A DNA stretch of 64,000 nucleotides from Mytilus galloprovincialis. Taxonomy: Eukaryota; Mollusca; Bivalvia; Mytilida; Mytilidae. Within the stretch, counting starts at the first letter, position 1; every line of letters starts with the position of its first letter. The position numbers and the translations under genes are program-made. Below, in pieces: positions 1 through 13,300 of this stretch. The notes under the pieces are model-generated. The model saw nothing but the letters and a program-made list of their open reading frames with translations. It was not told the origin of the DNA and did no database searches. The DNA is taken from contig NC_134840.1 of assembly GCF_965363235.1 (NCBI RefSeq), positions 930,001 through 994,000 of the forward strand. The letters are read 5' to 3'.

Positions 1-720
1 ATAAAAAAAATATAGGGAATTATATACACCAATCAATTAGATGTAACCAAAAGTCTCTTAATTCGTGTGGAATGCATAATTTTTCCCTTTGGGATCAATA
101 TTCTTCTGTCAGCTGTTCCATCCGTGCGTCCGTGGTAATTATTGTAAAAGTACGGATTTCGGTCATAGCTGGTCCGGTTCAGATCCGTAGTTTAGAAATC
201 GGTCAATGGCGGACGAATGCAAGAAAATTTACAAAAATAAACGATGTTTGACAAGTTACTTGGAAAGGAACATGACGTTTTTTATTCCATTAAAGGATTA
301 AACATTTACTGGAGGCAACTTTTATCACGTTTAAATGAAGTAACAAACTTATTTTGCCGCCGAAATTTAGGTTGATGTACGTTTTTCGAGTAACAAGCAC
401 CGGAACTTGCGGAAATGCACGAAGTGATAAAAAGTTGTATTTTTATCAAATAACCTGCTACACACTGCGAAGACAATGCTTCATCCTCTTTTCTTAAGAT
501 AATGAATCGTTTATGTCTGAATTTCTTTAATTATCAATAAAAAAATGATGTTTCATCAACTTGGTAAAAATTGAAAATGTCTGATGACGGAAGCGACTGA
601 AAGCGAGTATCGTCAAGAACAGGGCGACATGTTTTCGCTTTTGGGGGTTGGGGAAAGCGAAGTGACGGTCGGGAAGGCGACTTCTTCGCGCAAGTCGCCT
701 GGTAGCGTGAGCCCTTTGTA
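1..720. other. TRIP12 intron or left flank, no gene seen
   Basis: The 66-codon minus-strand ORF is not recognised. The sequence resembles repeat-rich intron between the last visible TRIP12 exon and the next one outside the window. Confidence 0.5.
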
Positions 721-1629
721 CAGTCAAACCTGATTAAACCGGAACCTGAATAAACCGGTTTTCCTGTCCATTCCGGCCGAAAATGAAAGTCCCATTTTTT
801 CCCTTCAAAGTCTTTGTAAAAATACCCTTTGTAAACCGGACCCTGTATATTCCGAATTCCGGTCTAATTATGAAGTCCCAATACTATAGTTACATTATTT
901 ATTACCTGTCAAAACCGGTTTGTCTAATTAATTTCAATGATCGATATGCAATCAAAACATATTTGTTTATACAATATGGCTTTTCAGGATAATCAATTAG
1001 TCTGGTGTTAAACTGTGAACTTACAATCGTATACTAGTGAGCTGTATTATTTATTAAAACATTATTAACGTGTCAATTAAACGAAAAGACACACCTAATA
1101 TATATCGGATTGAACCTACTTTGTTATTTGGATAAACAAATTTAAATCGTGAAGTAGAAATTTACATCGTGATTTCGAAATCCTGGGTTCCTTGTTGTAA
1201 ACCCCTAAACAAATGACCTTGATAATGAAAAATACCCGGATGGCAACAATCAATCCATGGTATTGTACACTATGCGACAACGTTTCGATAGTGATGAAAT
1301 TACGTTTGATAGTATTCTGGCTTTTTAATCGGCCATTCCAACATTTTGAATTAATGATCATGGAAGTAAATCAAAACTCTCGTCTCAAAATCCAAACAAC
1401 GTGAGCATTAAGATGCATATGCAAACAATGAAAAACAAAATGAAAATATTTAAATTTATCAGATATGATCAGATATAATTTACAATCAGAGAGAACTTTT
1501 ACATGCAAAATATCGGACGTCACAAGTCATTAACTTCGGTCAAAACGGAAACCTGAATAAACCGACTCACTGTCCAAACCGGCCCTTTTTCATAGTCCCG
1601 TAGCTGGCCGGTTTATACAGGTTTTACTG
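721..1629. mobile_element. pogo/Tigger-like MITE with TA target sites
   Basis: The left end reads CAGTCAAACCTGATTAAACC after TA (719-720). The reverse complement of the right end reads CAGTAAAACCTGTATAAACC before TA (1630-1631). Sub-terminal CCGG-containing copies of the same theme recur at about 760-780 and 1556-1610. TIRs starting CAGT with TA duplications fit the Tc1/mariner-pogo group. The 909-bp interior has only short ORFs and no DDE transposase. It lies in TRIP12's left-hand intron. Confidence 0.72.
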
Positions 1630-1773
1630 TACATGTAAGAAGAACCCAATAGGATCTCAAATGTATGTTTCAGTTCATGGATAGGACATGTTTACCTACA
1701 GAGGAATTCTAATACAGATACATTATTTAATAGCTAAAATCTTTTAAAAACATTATGTTACATAATTGAACCA

Positions 1774-3748
1774 GATGCTCCGCAGGGCGTAGCTTTATAC
1801 GACCGCAGAGGTTGAACCCTGAACGGTTGGGGCAAGTATGGACACAACATTCAAGCTGGATTCAGCTCTAAATTTGGATTGTGATTAAATAGTTGACACA
1901 GCATAGGTTTCTGACACAGAATGAATGTGTTCTAATGAACTTAAAATTTTTGTTTTCTCTTAGAGCAATTCACTATGCTGTTGAATATTAATCCTCTCAA
2001 AAACATGTTTGAAGAAATTTTCTTTTTTATTTATGAAATTTCAAATGAGAAAAATTGAACCCAATTTTTTTAATCACATCCCCCTTTCCCTTATTCCAAA
2101 ACTAATCTCAATTAAAATTTCTAATGGAGTTTGCAACAATAACTACTCATTTAAATACATCATAAAATATTAAGATGTAAAAAAACTGCTTGTTATCACT
2201 GAATGGTAAAGATTATTTTAATTTATCAGTTGGTAGTAAAAAGTGAATATACATTGTATATTGTATATAACAAAGATTTAAGTTGATTCTGGACAAAGAA
2301 AGATAACTCCAATTAAAAAAAATCTTGCTATTGCACAATATTTTGCAATTAGATATTTCTTGCTTACTATTCTGGACAAAGAAAGATAACTCTAATTAAA
2401 AAAAAATTTGCTATTTCACAATATTGTGCAATTAGATATTTCTTGCCATTGTGCAATACTGTGCAATTGAAAAGACTTGCTATTGCACAATACTTAATAT
2501 AATAATTTTAGATCCTGATTTGGACCAACTTGAAAACTGGGCCCATAATAAAAAAATCTAAGTACATTTTTGGATTCAGCATATCAAAGAACCCCAAGAT
2601 TTCAATTTTTGTTAAAATCAGACTAAGTTTAATTTTGGACCCTTTGGACTTTAGTGTAGACCAATTTGAAAACAGGACCAAAAATGAAGAATCTACATAC
2701 ACAGTTAGATTTGGTATATCAAAGAACCCCATTTATTCAACTTTTGATGAAATCAAACAAAGTTTAATTTTGGACCCTAATTTGGACCAACTTGAAAACT
2801 GGGCCAATAATCAAGAATCTAAGTACATTTTTAGATTCAGCATATCAAAGAACCTAACTGATTCATTTTTTGTCAAAATCAAACTAAGTTTAATTTTGGA
2901 CCCTTTGGACCTTAATGTAGACCAATTTGAAAACGGGACCAAAAGTTAAGAATCTACATACACAGTCATGACAGTTAGATTCGGCATATCAAAGAACCCC
3001 AATTTTGATGAAATCAAACAAAGTTTAATTTTGGACCCTTTGGGCCCCTTATTCTGTTGGGACCAAAACTCCCAAAATCAATACCAACCTTCCTTTTATG
3101 GTCATAAACCTTGTGTTTAAATTTCATAGATTTCTATTTACTTATACTAACGTTATGGTGCGAAAACCAAGAAAAATGCTTATTTGGGTCCCTTTTTGGC
3201 CCCTAATTCCTAAACTGTTGGGACCTAAACTCCCAAAATCAATACCAACCTTCCTTTTGTAGTCATTAACATTGTGTTTAAATTTCATTGATTTCTATTC
3301 ACTTAAACTAAAGTTATTGTGCAAAAACCAAGAATAATGCTTATTTGGGCCCTTTTTTGGCCCCTAATTCCTAAACTGTTGAAACCAAAACTCCCAAAAT
3401 CAATCCCAACCGTTCTTTTGTGGTCATAAACCTTGTGTCAAAATTTCATAGATTTCTATTAACTTAAACTAAAGTTATAGTGCGAAAACCAAGAAAATGC
3501 TTATTTGGGCCCTTTTTGGCCCCTAATTCCTAAAATGTTGGGACCAAAACTCCCAAAATCAATACCAACCTTCCTTTTGTGGTCATAAACCTTGTGTTAA
3601 AATTACATAGATTTCCATTCACTTTTACTAAAGTTAGAGTGCGAAAACTAAAGTATTCGGACGACGATGACGACGACGACGCAGACGACGACGCCAACGT
3701 GATAGCAATATACGACGAAAAAGTTTTCAAATTTTGCGGTCGTATAAA
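1774..3748. mobile_element. Non-autonomous element with tandem-repeat core
   Basis: The left end contains TTTATACGACCGCA (1794-1807) and the right end TGCGGTCGTATAAA (3735-3748), an inverted pair. The interior holds a diffuse tandem region at 2500-3050 (repeats of TTTAATTTTGGACCC and ATATCAAAGAACCCC) and about four ~160-bp units at 3050-3600, each with ACTCCCAAAATCAA. A GAC-rich triplet run precedes the right end (3657-3697). Termini plus a tandem core resemble the other elements at 4601, 41891 and 63417. No protein coding is supported. Confidence 0.62.
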
Positions 3749-4372
3749 AATATAAATAAATTATTTATTGTTTTTGTTCTATTTTAAGTGAATATTATGG
3801 CTGTGCACATAGAAATAATGTGTATTCATTTAACATAAGGTAAACTGCATAGTAAATACTTATTTGATACAAAATTACTCCCCACAATATACAGAATTTT
3901 TGGCAATATTTTAAAGTTTGGGAAAATTGCAACAAGAAAGTTCATGGATCATTTCCTGAAATCATAATTCTCCCATGTTTGTGCAATAAAGAGCAGGCAG
4001 CAATTCTGAATTTACTGCAATGAATATCAGTTACAGCCAAGTATTCAAAATACACCAAAATATAATCATAGAAAATCTGATATCATTGGGATATTTGTCT
4101 GAGCTTGAAATACAATATCGTCATCTCAATTCTATTGAAACTGATAGAAAACAATGCTAAAACATACGCTTAAAATCTGTCATACATTGTCTGCACTTGC
4201 GTGTACTTTTTCATAGCATCAATTGAGAATTGATGCCATGAAAATTAGTGATGTTATCCAATCAAAATTAATGTTACAAACGATGTTGCATTAGAATTTG
4301 TTATTGAGTAAGTACATTTTACATCTTCTAGTGCATTAAATCTGGATACATTTATGTAATTATAAAACTTAC

Positions 4373-7300
4373 GAGTTGTTGAATATTAGTTAACAATCCA
4401 TGAGCTGACATTTCCTTCAATACTCTCTGATCACTGCTAAAATTATCAACCAATCGAGAGAAACATAAACAGCAACTCTCCACAGACTTCTTATCCTGAA
4501 ATCAAAAATTATATAATATAATTAAAGATGCATATATCTTCTATTAAATGCTATGAGAATAAAATTCCCTATTTCCATTCTCAATTTTATTACAAATCCA
4601 AACAAGAGGCTCTCAAGAGCCTGAATCGCTCACCTTAAATTTTTTGCTTAAATCTTCCATCAATGATTATTCAGGGTTTTCAATTTATATAAATGGTTCT
4701 TCGATTCTGTCATATCTTCTTCAAAAGCAAAAACAAGAGTGGACACACTGAAATGTCTCGTTTGTCTCATGTTCATAATATAATTTATGATGAAAGTATA
4801 AAAAAACATTGTATACCCCAAGCATTACATTATTGCGGTTTACAGTTTATCTACATCTATAATAATATTCAAGATAATAACCAAAAACAGCAAAATTTCC
4901 TTAAAATAACCAATTCAGAGGCAGCAACCTAACAATCGGTTGTCTGATTCATCTGAAAATTTCAGGGCAGATAGATCTTGACCTGATAAACCATTTAACC
5001 TCATGTCAGATTTGCTCTAAATGCTTTGGTTTTTGAGTTATAAGCTAAAAACTGCATTTTACCCCTATGTTCTATTTTTAGCCATGGTGGCCATCTTGGT
5101 TGGTTGGCCGGGTCACCGGACACAATTTTTAAACTAGATTGTTGCCAAGTTTTGTTCAATTTGGTCCAGTAGTTTCAGAGGAGAAGATTTTTGTAAAAGA
5201 TAACTAAGATTTACGGAAAATGGTTAAAAATTGACTATAAAGGGCCGTAACTCCTAAAGGGGTCAACTGACCATTTCGGTCATGTTGACTTATTTGTAAA
5301 TCTTACTTTGCTGAACATTTTTGCTGTTTACGACGACGGACGCCAAGTGATGGCAAAAGCTCACATTTCCTTTTAGGAACGGTGAGCTTAAAATAATTGA
5401 CATATCTAATAAAAATCTACAGTGCTGTGTCGATCTAATAAGGTGAAATTATATTTCAAGTCATGGTAAAGAATTTCTGAAAAATCAAAATGATCAGTGC
5501 TTGTACCTGATGTGTGAGTTTAGAACTGAGTAATGGTAGAGATTCTCTGACAAAGTGGAATTCTTCTGCTGTTAGATTCTGTACACAGTTGGCAGTCACT
5601 GCTAGAGCACTTCTCTGTGCTGTAATACTAAAGAAGTCCAGAAACATCAGACATGCTGATATACCTCCCTGAAAAATATAATTCACACTGCATTTACTCT
5701 CACTTTCAGTCAATAATGGTAATAAAGTCTGAACTCATCTTTTATTTCAATAATTATTCAAAACAGGAATATTTATGGACTCGAAAAAGCTGCAGAAATA
5801 ATAGAAAAGACCATTAGAATTGTTTTCAAAACAAAAGGCAATGGATCCTGATTCCTGAATATTATCCACCTTATCACTAAACTTACAGCTTGTAATATTG
5901 CTTTACTGTGTCTTCTTGATAACATTTCTAATGCTGTTAAGGACTGCTCAGCAACATCCATACACTGTATGGCTCTTAGCTGAAATAAAAATCATCATCA
6001 TTGTTACTCCGTTGAGTGTTTTTTTCTTCAGTTTAACATAGTGAGAATAAAAATTCATCAAAGGTGGCCTGTCCTACATCTTTTTTAAGAACATGAGGAA
6101 TGTGTCCATCAGACACAAATGATGCCCCTGCTTGCATATAACGTTTACTCAAGAACAGTAACTATATTTAGTGATAGTACCCAAGTGTGTACTTGATCTG
6201 AGTTTTGATGTAATAAGCATTGTGTATAAGTCAGCTGGTATAAGTTCCATAGTAGTCGTTTGAGGCAAAAATTCAGCTGTTTTTTCCGTTTGTAAAGGGG
6301 CATAACTCTAGTACAGAAAAAGTAACACCACAAAAATTAAAACTTTATCTGTTTTGTGGTATAAGGCATAGTGTATAATATTTATAACATTTAGTAGAGG
6401 CTTAAATTAAGTTAGAGAATGAAACCTATTACAGGACGGATGGGCATACAGACAAGACCGTCAAGTGATATAACTTAATGCCCCCTTCAAGGGGTTTAAC
6501 CCTTTTTTTTATGAATTTAAGTTGGTGGAAATATGATAATTCCTATGGACTTGCTATGCTCCTTTTAATAAATAAATTGTGTAAGGACTTGAGATATATT
6601 ATTTTATTCAAGCACAATTTGTGTATGGCTGTAAACAGGATTGTATACACCAATCACTTTATCCTACTTACTTTCTCAAGGAATACAGGCACAGCATCAA
6701 CAACAACAGCTGATGACCTGGGTAGAGCTTCCATCATGTAGGTCAAGGCTCGACAAGCATGGTTCATTATATCAAAGTTATGTTCCATTTGTAATAGTGT
6801 AATCAGTGCTGGTACGGCTTGTTTTACTGGGAATCCTGCCAATGTATCCTCATTCCCCATGACCAACAACTGTACAAATACATAATTCAATAATTAACTA
6901 AGATGCTTGTTTAAACAGATTTCTCTAGATTCAGGAAAAGTCATCGACATGATCATTATTTGCTGTGATGAGTTCCAGCTAACTTTTCAGATTTCACAGT
7001 AAATGTAAAAAAGAAAAATTCTCCTGATAATTGAAATACCACAAAAGTGTACTCTTTATTCAACCTTTATTATACACTTGATTACTAATTACTAGTCCTT
7101 TTAAATTTAACTACAAGTGTAATGTTCATGGAAATTACGTAATTTTTCTTTTCAAATCAATTACAATTACACTCCCACCCCCTTTATTGTTCCTGGTGAT
7201 TAGGTCAAAATTTCAAAAAAAATCTGTCAAATAGTTCTTTAACATTTAAAAACCCCAATTTTCCAATGTAAATGAGGGGCATAACTTTTTTAGGTAGAAG

Positions 7301-10300
7301 ATTCAGTGGTAAATATGTAAAATTGCTGTAACTAACCTGGCACATTTCTATAGCTGCAGACAATTGCTGGTCCTCATTACCTGTGGCTTGTAGACCTTGC
7401 AATAACTGCTGGGCTTTACTCACTAAAATCAACACAATCATAGTCAGATTTTAAATAATTTGTGTCAAACCCTTTCTTTTATACAAATCTATTTTAATGC
7501 CTATTCAATACTCCATACAGTAATGTTCATGGAAAGAGTGCAATGATTTTTTTCAAAGTAGTGATAAAGTTAGTATTAGTAAAATAGATGTTATGATTAC
7601 AGAAATGTCATCTTTATTCATCCAACCCCAAAAAATTGATGTGTAATTCATTTTCAAAATAAAATTGGAACCATGTAACAATTCCAAATTGACAACAGCA
7701 TGAATGAAATCATTGAACTAATTGTAGCTCTTTTCACAAAGAGTATTATGAATGTTATTGATTGTAAGTGTCTATTCTTCCCAGATTTAATGTGTAATTG
7801 ATTGTAAGTGTCTTTTCTTCCAAGATTTAAGGTGTAATTGATTGTGAGTGTCTATTCTTCCCAGATTTAATGTGTAATTGATTGTAAGTGTCTTTTCTTC
7901 CAAGATTTAAGGTGTAATTGATTGTGAGTGTCTTTTCTTCCCAGATTTAAGGTGTAATTGATTGTGAGTGTCTTTTCTTCCAAGATTTAAGGTGTAATTG
8001 ATTGTAAGTGTCTTTTCTTCCAAGATTTAAGGTGTAATTGATTGTAAGTATCTATTCTTCCCAGATTTAAGGTCTAATTGATTGGAAGTGTCTTTTCTTC
8101 CAAGATTTAAGGTGTAATTGATTGTGAGTGTCTTTTCTTCCAAGATTTAAGGTGTTATTGATTGTGAGTGTCTTTTCTTCCAAGATTTAATGTGTAATTG
8201 ATAGTAAGTGTCTTTTCTTCCAAGATTTAAGGTGTAATTGATTGTAAGTGTCTTTTCTTCCAAGATTTAAGGTGTAATTGATTGTAAGTGTCTTTTCTTC
8301 CAAGATTTAAGGTGTAATTGATTGTGAGTGTCTTTTCTTCCCAGATTTAAGGTGTAATTGATTGTGAGTGTCTTTTCTTCCAAGATTTAATGTGTAATTG
8401 ATTGTAAGTGTCTTTTCTTCCAAGATTTAAGGTGTAATTGATTGTAAGTGTCTTTTCTTCCCAGATTTAAGGTGTAATTGATTGTGAGTGTCTTTTCTTC
8501 CAAGATTTAAGGTGTAATTGATTGTAAGTGTCTTTTCTTCCAAGATTTAAGGTGTAATTGATTGTAAGTATCTATTCTTCCCAGATTTAAGGTCTAATTG
8601 ATTGGAAGTGTCTTTTCTTCCAAGATTTAAGGTGTAATTGATTGTGAGTGTCTTTTCTTCCAAGATTTAAGGTGTTATTGATTGTGAGTGTCTTTTCTTC
8701 CAAGATTTAAGGTGTAATTGATTGTAAGTGTCTTTTCTTCCCAGATTTAAGGTGTAATTGATTGTAAGTGTCTTTTCTTCCCAGATTTAAGGTGTAATTG
8801 ATGTGTCTTTTCTTCCAAGATTTAAGGTGTAATTGATTGTAAGTGTCTTTTCTTCCAAGATTTAAGGTGTAATTGATTGTAAGTGTATTTTCTTCCAAGA
8901 TTTAAGGTTTAATTGATTGTAAGTGTCTTTTCTTCCAAGATTTAAGGTGTAATTGATTGTAAGTGTCTTTTCTTCTCAGATTTAAGGTGTAATTGATTGT
9001 GAGTGTCTTTTCTTCCCAGATGTAAGGTGTAATTGATTGTAAGTATCTATTCTTCCCAGATTTAAGGTGTGATTGATTGTAAGTGTCTTTTCTTCCCAGA
9101 TTTAAGGTGTGATTGATTGTGTCTTTTCTTCTCAGATTTAAGGTGTAATTGATTGTAAGTGTCTTTTCTTCCCAAATTTAAGGTGTAATTGATTGTAAGT
9201 GTCTTTTCTTCCCAGATTTAAAGTGTAATTGATTATAAGTGTCTTTTCTTCCAAGATTTAAGGTGTAATTAATTGTAAGTGTCTTTTCTTCCCAGATTTA
9301 AGGTGCAATTGATTGTAAGTGTCTTTTCTTCTCAGATTTAAGGTGTAATTGATTGTAAGTGCCTTTTCTTCCAAGATTTAAGGTGTAATTGATTGTAGTT
9401 GTCTTTTCTTTCAAGATTCAATTTGTAAAAGAGGGGCTAAAGATACCAGAGGAACAATCAAACTCATAAATTGAAAATAAACCGACAACGCCATGGCTAA
9501 AAATAATGGTACACTAGAAACAACATAGAAAACTAAAGACTAAGCAACACGAACCCCATCAAAAACTGGGGGTGATCTCAGGTGCTCCGACAGAGTAAGC
9601 AGATCCTGCTACAAATGTGGCACCCTTCGTGTTGCTCATGTTAGTACAAACCCGGTAAATAGTCTAATTCAGTAGATCACATTCATGAAAGGGGAAGGGG
9701 ATTGTAGTATCCAATATCATCTGTGAAATTGATTGCAATAGAAGTGTGTACATACTTGCTCCACCTCCCATAGTTCTGTGTAAAATCTGATGCATTCTGG
9801 GTCCTAGTGTGTTGAATAAAGTTGATGACAATCCTCTAGCTTCTAATAATGCTGGAAAGGAAAACAAAGTATAGTTAACAAACTATAAAGGTAAACATAA
9901 AATACTTTCAAAAATGACTTTTGAGAAACTAAATAAGAAAAGGTCCTATTCAGTTATAAAAGGAAATGTTTACACTTCTATTGGACATAACTATTGAAAA
10001 TATAATTGATCAGTGCTGATTGTTTTATGACATTGCTGTTGTAAAACTTCTATATAAATTTTTTAACAATCATGCAACTTAATATTTCTGATGGGCATAA
10101 CTATTACAAAATATTTATCAACACCGATTTAAGAACTTGTTTGAGACATTGCTGATATAAAACTTTGATAAAAATCTGTCAAGAATTGTACATGTGAGAG
10201 AGCTTAGATGACCTGATGGATAGAAAGACAAGTATTTCTATAACCCTGCAATGAGTCGTAAAAACAAATAGGTAAATATCATGTACATTGAAACAATTCA

Positions 10301-13300
10301 CAAAACAGTGTCATTGAAATGCCTCCTTATACTTTATGATAAGGTCTTGATAACTTATACAAGAGATTACACACTATATAATCATAATAGAAAAGATTTT
10401 AAAAAGATATATGATTGACTAGTATTTCTTGTTGTGTATTTGAATACCTTGCAATCTTCCCATATCTCCTTCTTCTGTCTCGCTCTCAGAGGTCATAGCT
10501 GTAGCCCCTGCAGTATTTGATGCTGGAAGAAAAGCACGAAACTCATTTCAATACAATTAATTCAAATTATCAAAGCTTCCGAGGATAAAATATTCTCATT
10601 TTATTCATATTCACTTTAAACATATATAAATATAAATATACATATATACAATCATGACAATTAAGCTGAACTGTTTTATTTTTGTTTTTTGTATCTTCTT
10701 AAAATTCCTTAATGTTATGTTACATCAGCATTTATAAGGTTTTTCTTATTTTAAATCAAGTGACCATTTTAAATGTTTAAACAAGTGACTGAGCTTAACC
10801 ATTTGTGATGATTTGGAGAGCAGAGGAATGCTAAATTACAGAAAAATGAGTCTCACTTACAACCCTGAAAATGTAAACACATAATAGAACATGTATATCC
10901 ATCATTATCATTACCTATCAAGGATAACAAATACCTTACTACTACTGATGCCATTTACCTGCCAGAGATGGCTGACTGCCACCTTCCTCCCGAGGTCTAC
11001 TTCCACCTCCATTATCAGTATTATCTTCCTGTCCTGACATCAGGCTACTACTGTTTTGTGGTTTGGCTCCCCCTCTGGATGTCCCGCTCTCACTTCCACT
11101 GGCTGTATTTAGGAGACTGCTGCTACCAGCAGGACGCTTTGATGATGAAGCGGAACGCCTACCACTAGTTTAAAGAAAATTCATAATTATTATAAATTCT
11201 CAGTTATAACAATGAAATTTATGTCTGACAATGGTGCTCTAAGATACACGAACACATGATTTGTTGTAAATGTATTGAAATTAAGTTTTAACATGAGTGA
11301 AAAAAAATTAAACTTACCTGCTACTAGCACACGATCCCGTTTTGCTTCTTCGAGTGCGCCGTAAGCTATCAAGCTCCGGCGACAAGGATTTAGAACTAGT
11401 GCTACTAGAACGTCTTTCCTTGCTCTTCCTTTTCTTCTTATCCCTTTTCTTTGAAGGATGAGTACTTTGTGGGTTTTGAACACTTGTATGAGCGATATCA
11501 ACCTGAATATCTTGAGTTCCTTGGCTTGTGTCTACACTTTTGCCAACAACTTTAAGTTTTATATCCTCTAAACTATTAAAACTGCTTTTCCTGTCCCGAC
11601 TTCTAGTTCCAGACACTGACCTTGACCTTTCAGGATAATAAGGTATCCCTGGAACTACTTCTGCCTCTAAATTTGATCTTAGATTTTTGGAAATTGTATA
11701 TTTATTGGTATCAGAGTCTTTTTCCTCTGTTTGTTTAGTGTCAATGGTTTCAGGGTTCACAGCTACAGCTGGTAACTTAGATCTTTTATTTTTTTTCTTT
11801 CTAGTTTTCTCTTTTTTATTTCTTAATTTCTCTTTCTTTGATAGTTTCACACTGGTTCCTGACAATTTACTTTGTTTACTGGTAGTTGGACCTTCCTGTG
11901 AACTCTGTGCAAATCGCTTCTTTGATTTCTTCTTCTTGATTAAAACAGACTGTGAAATGCTGCAAAAGAGAAATTAATTAAGAACTTTTTGTAACATGCA
12001 AGAAATATGGTTTTCAATATTATGAAATTCTTTATTTTGACTATTTTCTTGCTACAAATAGGAGTTGTTGTCAAATAACATTTAAAAGGGAGAAACTAAG
12101 ACAAAACCTAGAAAATAAATAAACAAAGAAAAGGGGGTAAGGTAGACAACCTACAAAAACAAATAAACATCATGTCAATATCGTTTGGTCTCTAGTGTTG
12201 CCTCATTAGCATATATTAAAAGCACAAGTACATAGATGTTGTTTTTATTTTGATTGGCCGGTTGTTAGACTTACTCAATCAAGTATAAAATTAACATAGA
12301 AGCCTAATGAGTAACTACCAAAAATGACTAGTAAAATGTTCTTGGTTAGTCTTCTTACTTTGGTGATAGAAATTAATGTGCACAAATAAATTTACTTGGT
12401 ATTCATGTCCATTTCATTACTACATTTTGTACTAATTCACGAAAAATAATCCATGTCTTTTTTCCTAGGAAAATCATTAGTACATGTAAACAATGGAATG
12501 TTTAGTTGCTATGTTTCAAATTTATCCAGGGACTTACTTTTCTTTTCCAGTCAAATTATGGCCATGAACTTGATACCAAGGGTCCGGAAACGGTCATATA
12601 TGCCAGACATGACCGATTTGGAAACTCAAAAGTCCTAAATCATTTATTGGGATTTTTGTCAAATTTTATTTTTCAACAGAAATAATTTCGGTCATTTCGT
12701 TGAGATTGAGTTTCAAATCGCCATTTTAAACATATTTTTGTTTTGTTATCGATTTTATGTAATTAAACTGCCACTCCAGTAAAGTGTTATAATCCTGAGG
12801 GCCCTCCTAATAGCTATATTAATGCCTCGAGGAGCTATTGGCTAATGATCGCTAATCTCTTTACCTGTGTTTTTAATTCACACCTGGCTATTAATCACGG
12901 TTGAGATCCATTTGCGCCAAAAATGCGTCCTTTTGCGCCTTTTTTTCTCTAATGCTACGTTTGCGCCACATGTTTAAAAATTACATGGTATCAATTGCGC
13001 CAAAAATAAAATATACGATTGCGCCAATTTAAAGAAAAACATTCCTTAAACACAGAAAATTTTTTCTATTACAGTTTCCTGATTTAGAAGGCAAAAGGCA
13101 ATCTAAAAGTGGAATATAAATTAAATGTCCATTCCTGAATTCATGTATTGTATGCAAAAACATCTTCTGCCCCGCATACAAAGTGATTTCAAGTTAGCTT
13201 CACAACCGAGAATAACAATGCCACTGTCAATATCATTTACTAAAACAAACTCTTCTTCTTTATTTGTGATCACTATACCTCACTTAAATTTTTTGAAATT

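Noticed and set aside
2530..2949. 139-codon plus-strand ORF
   Set aside because: It lies within internal repeats of the 1774-3748 element; the peptide is periodic and has no known domain.
7753..9424. CRISPR array
   Set aside because: Repeats are contiguous without unique spacers, in a clearly intron-containing eukaryotic genome; the same holds for the other arrays.
11687..11977. 96-codon plus-strand ORF opposite TRIP12
   Set aside because: It is an antisense shadow of the Lys/Ser-rich TRIP12 exon 11959-11318.
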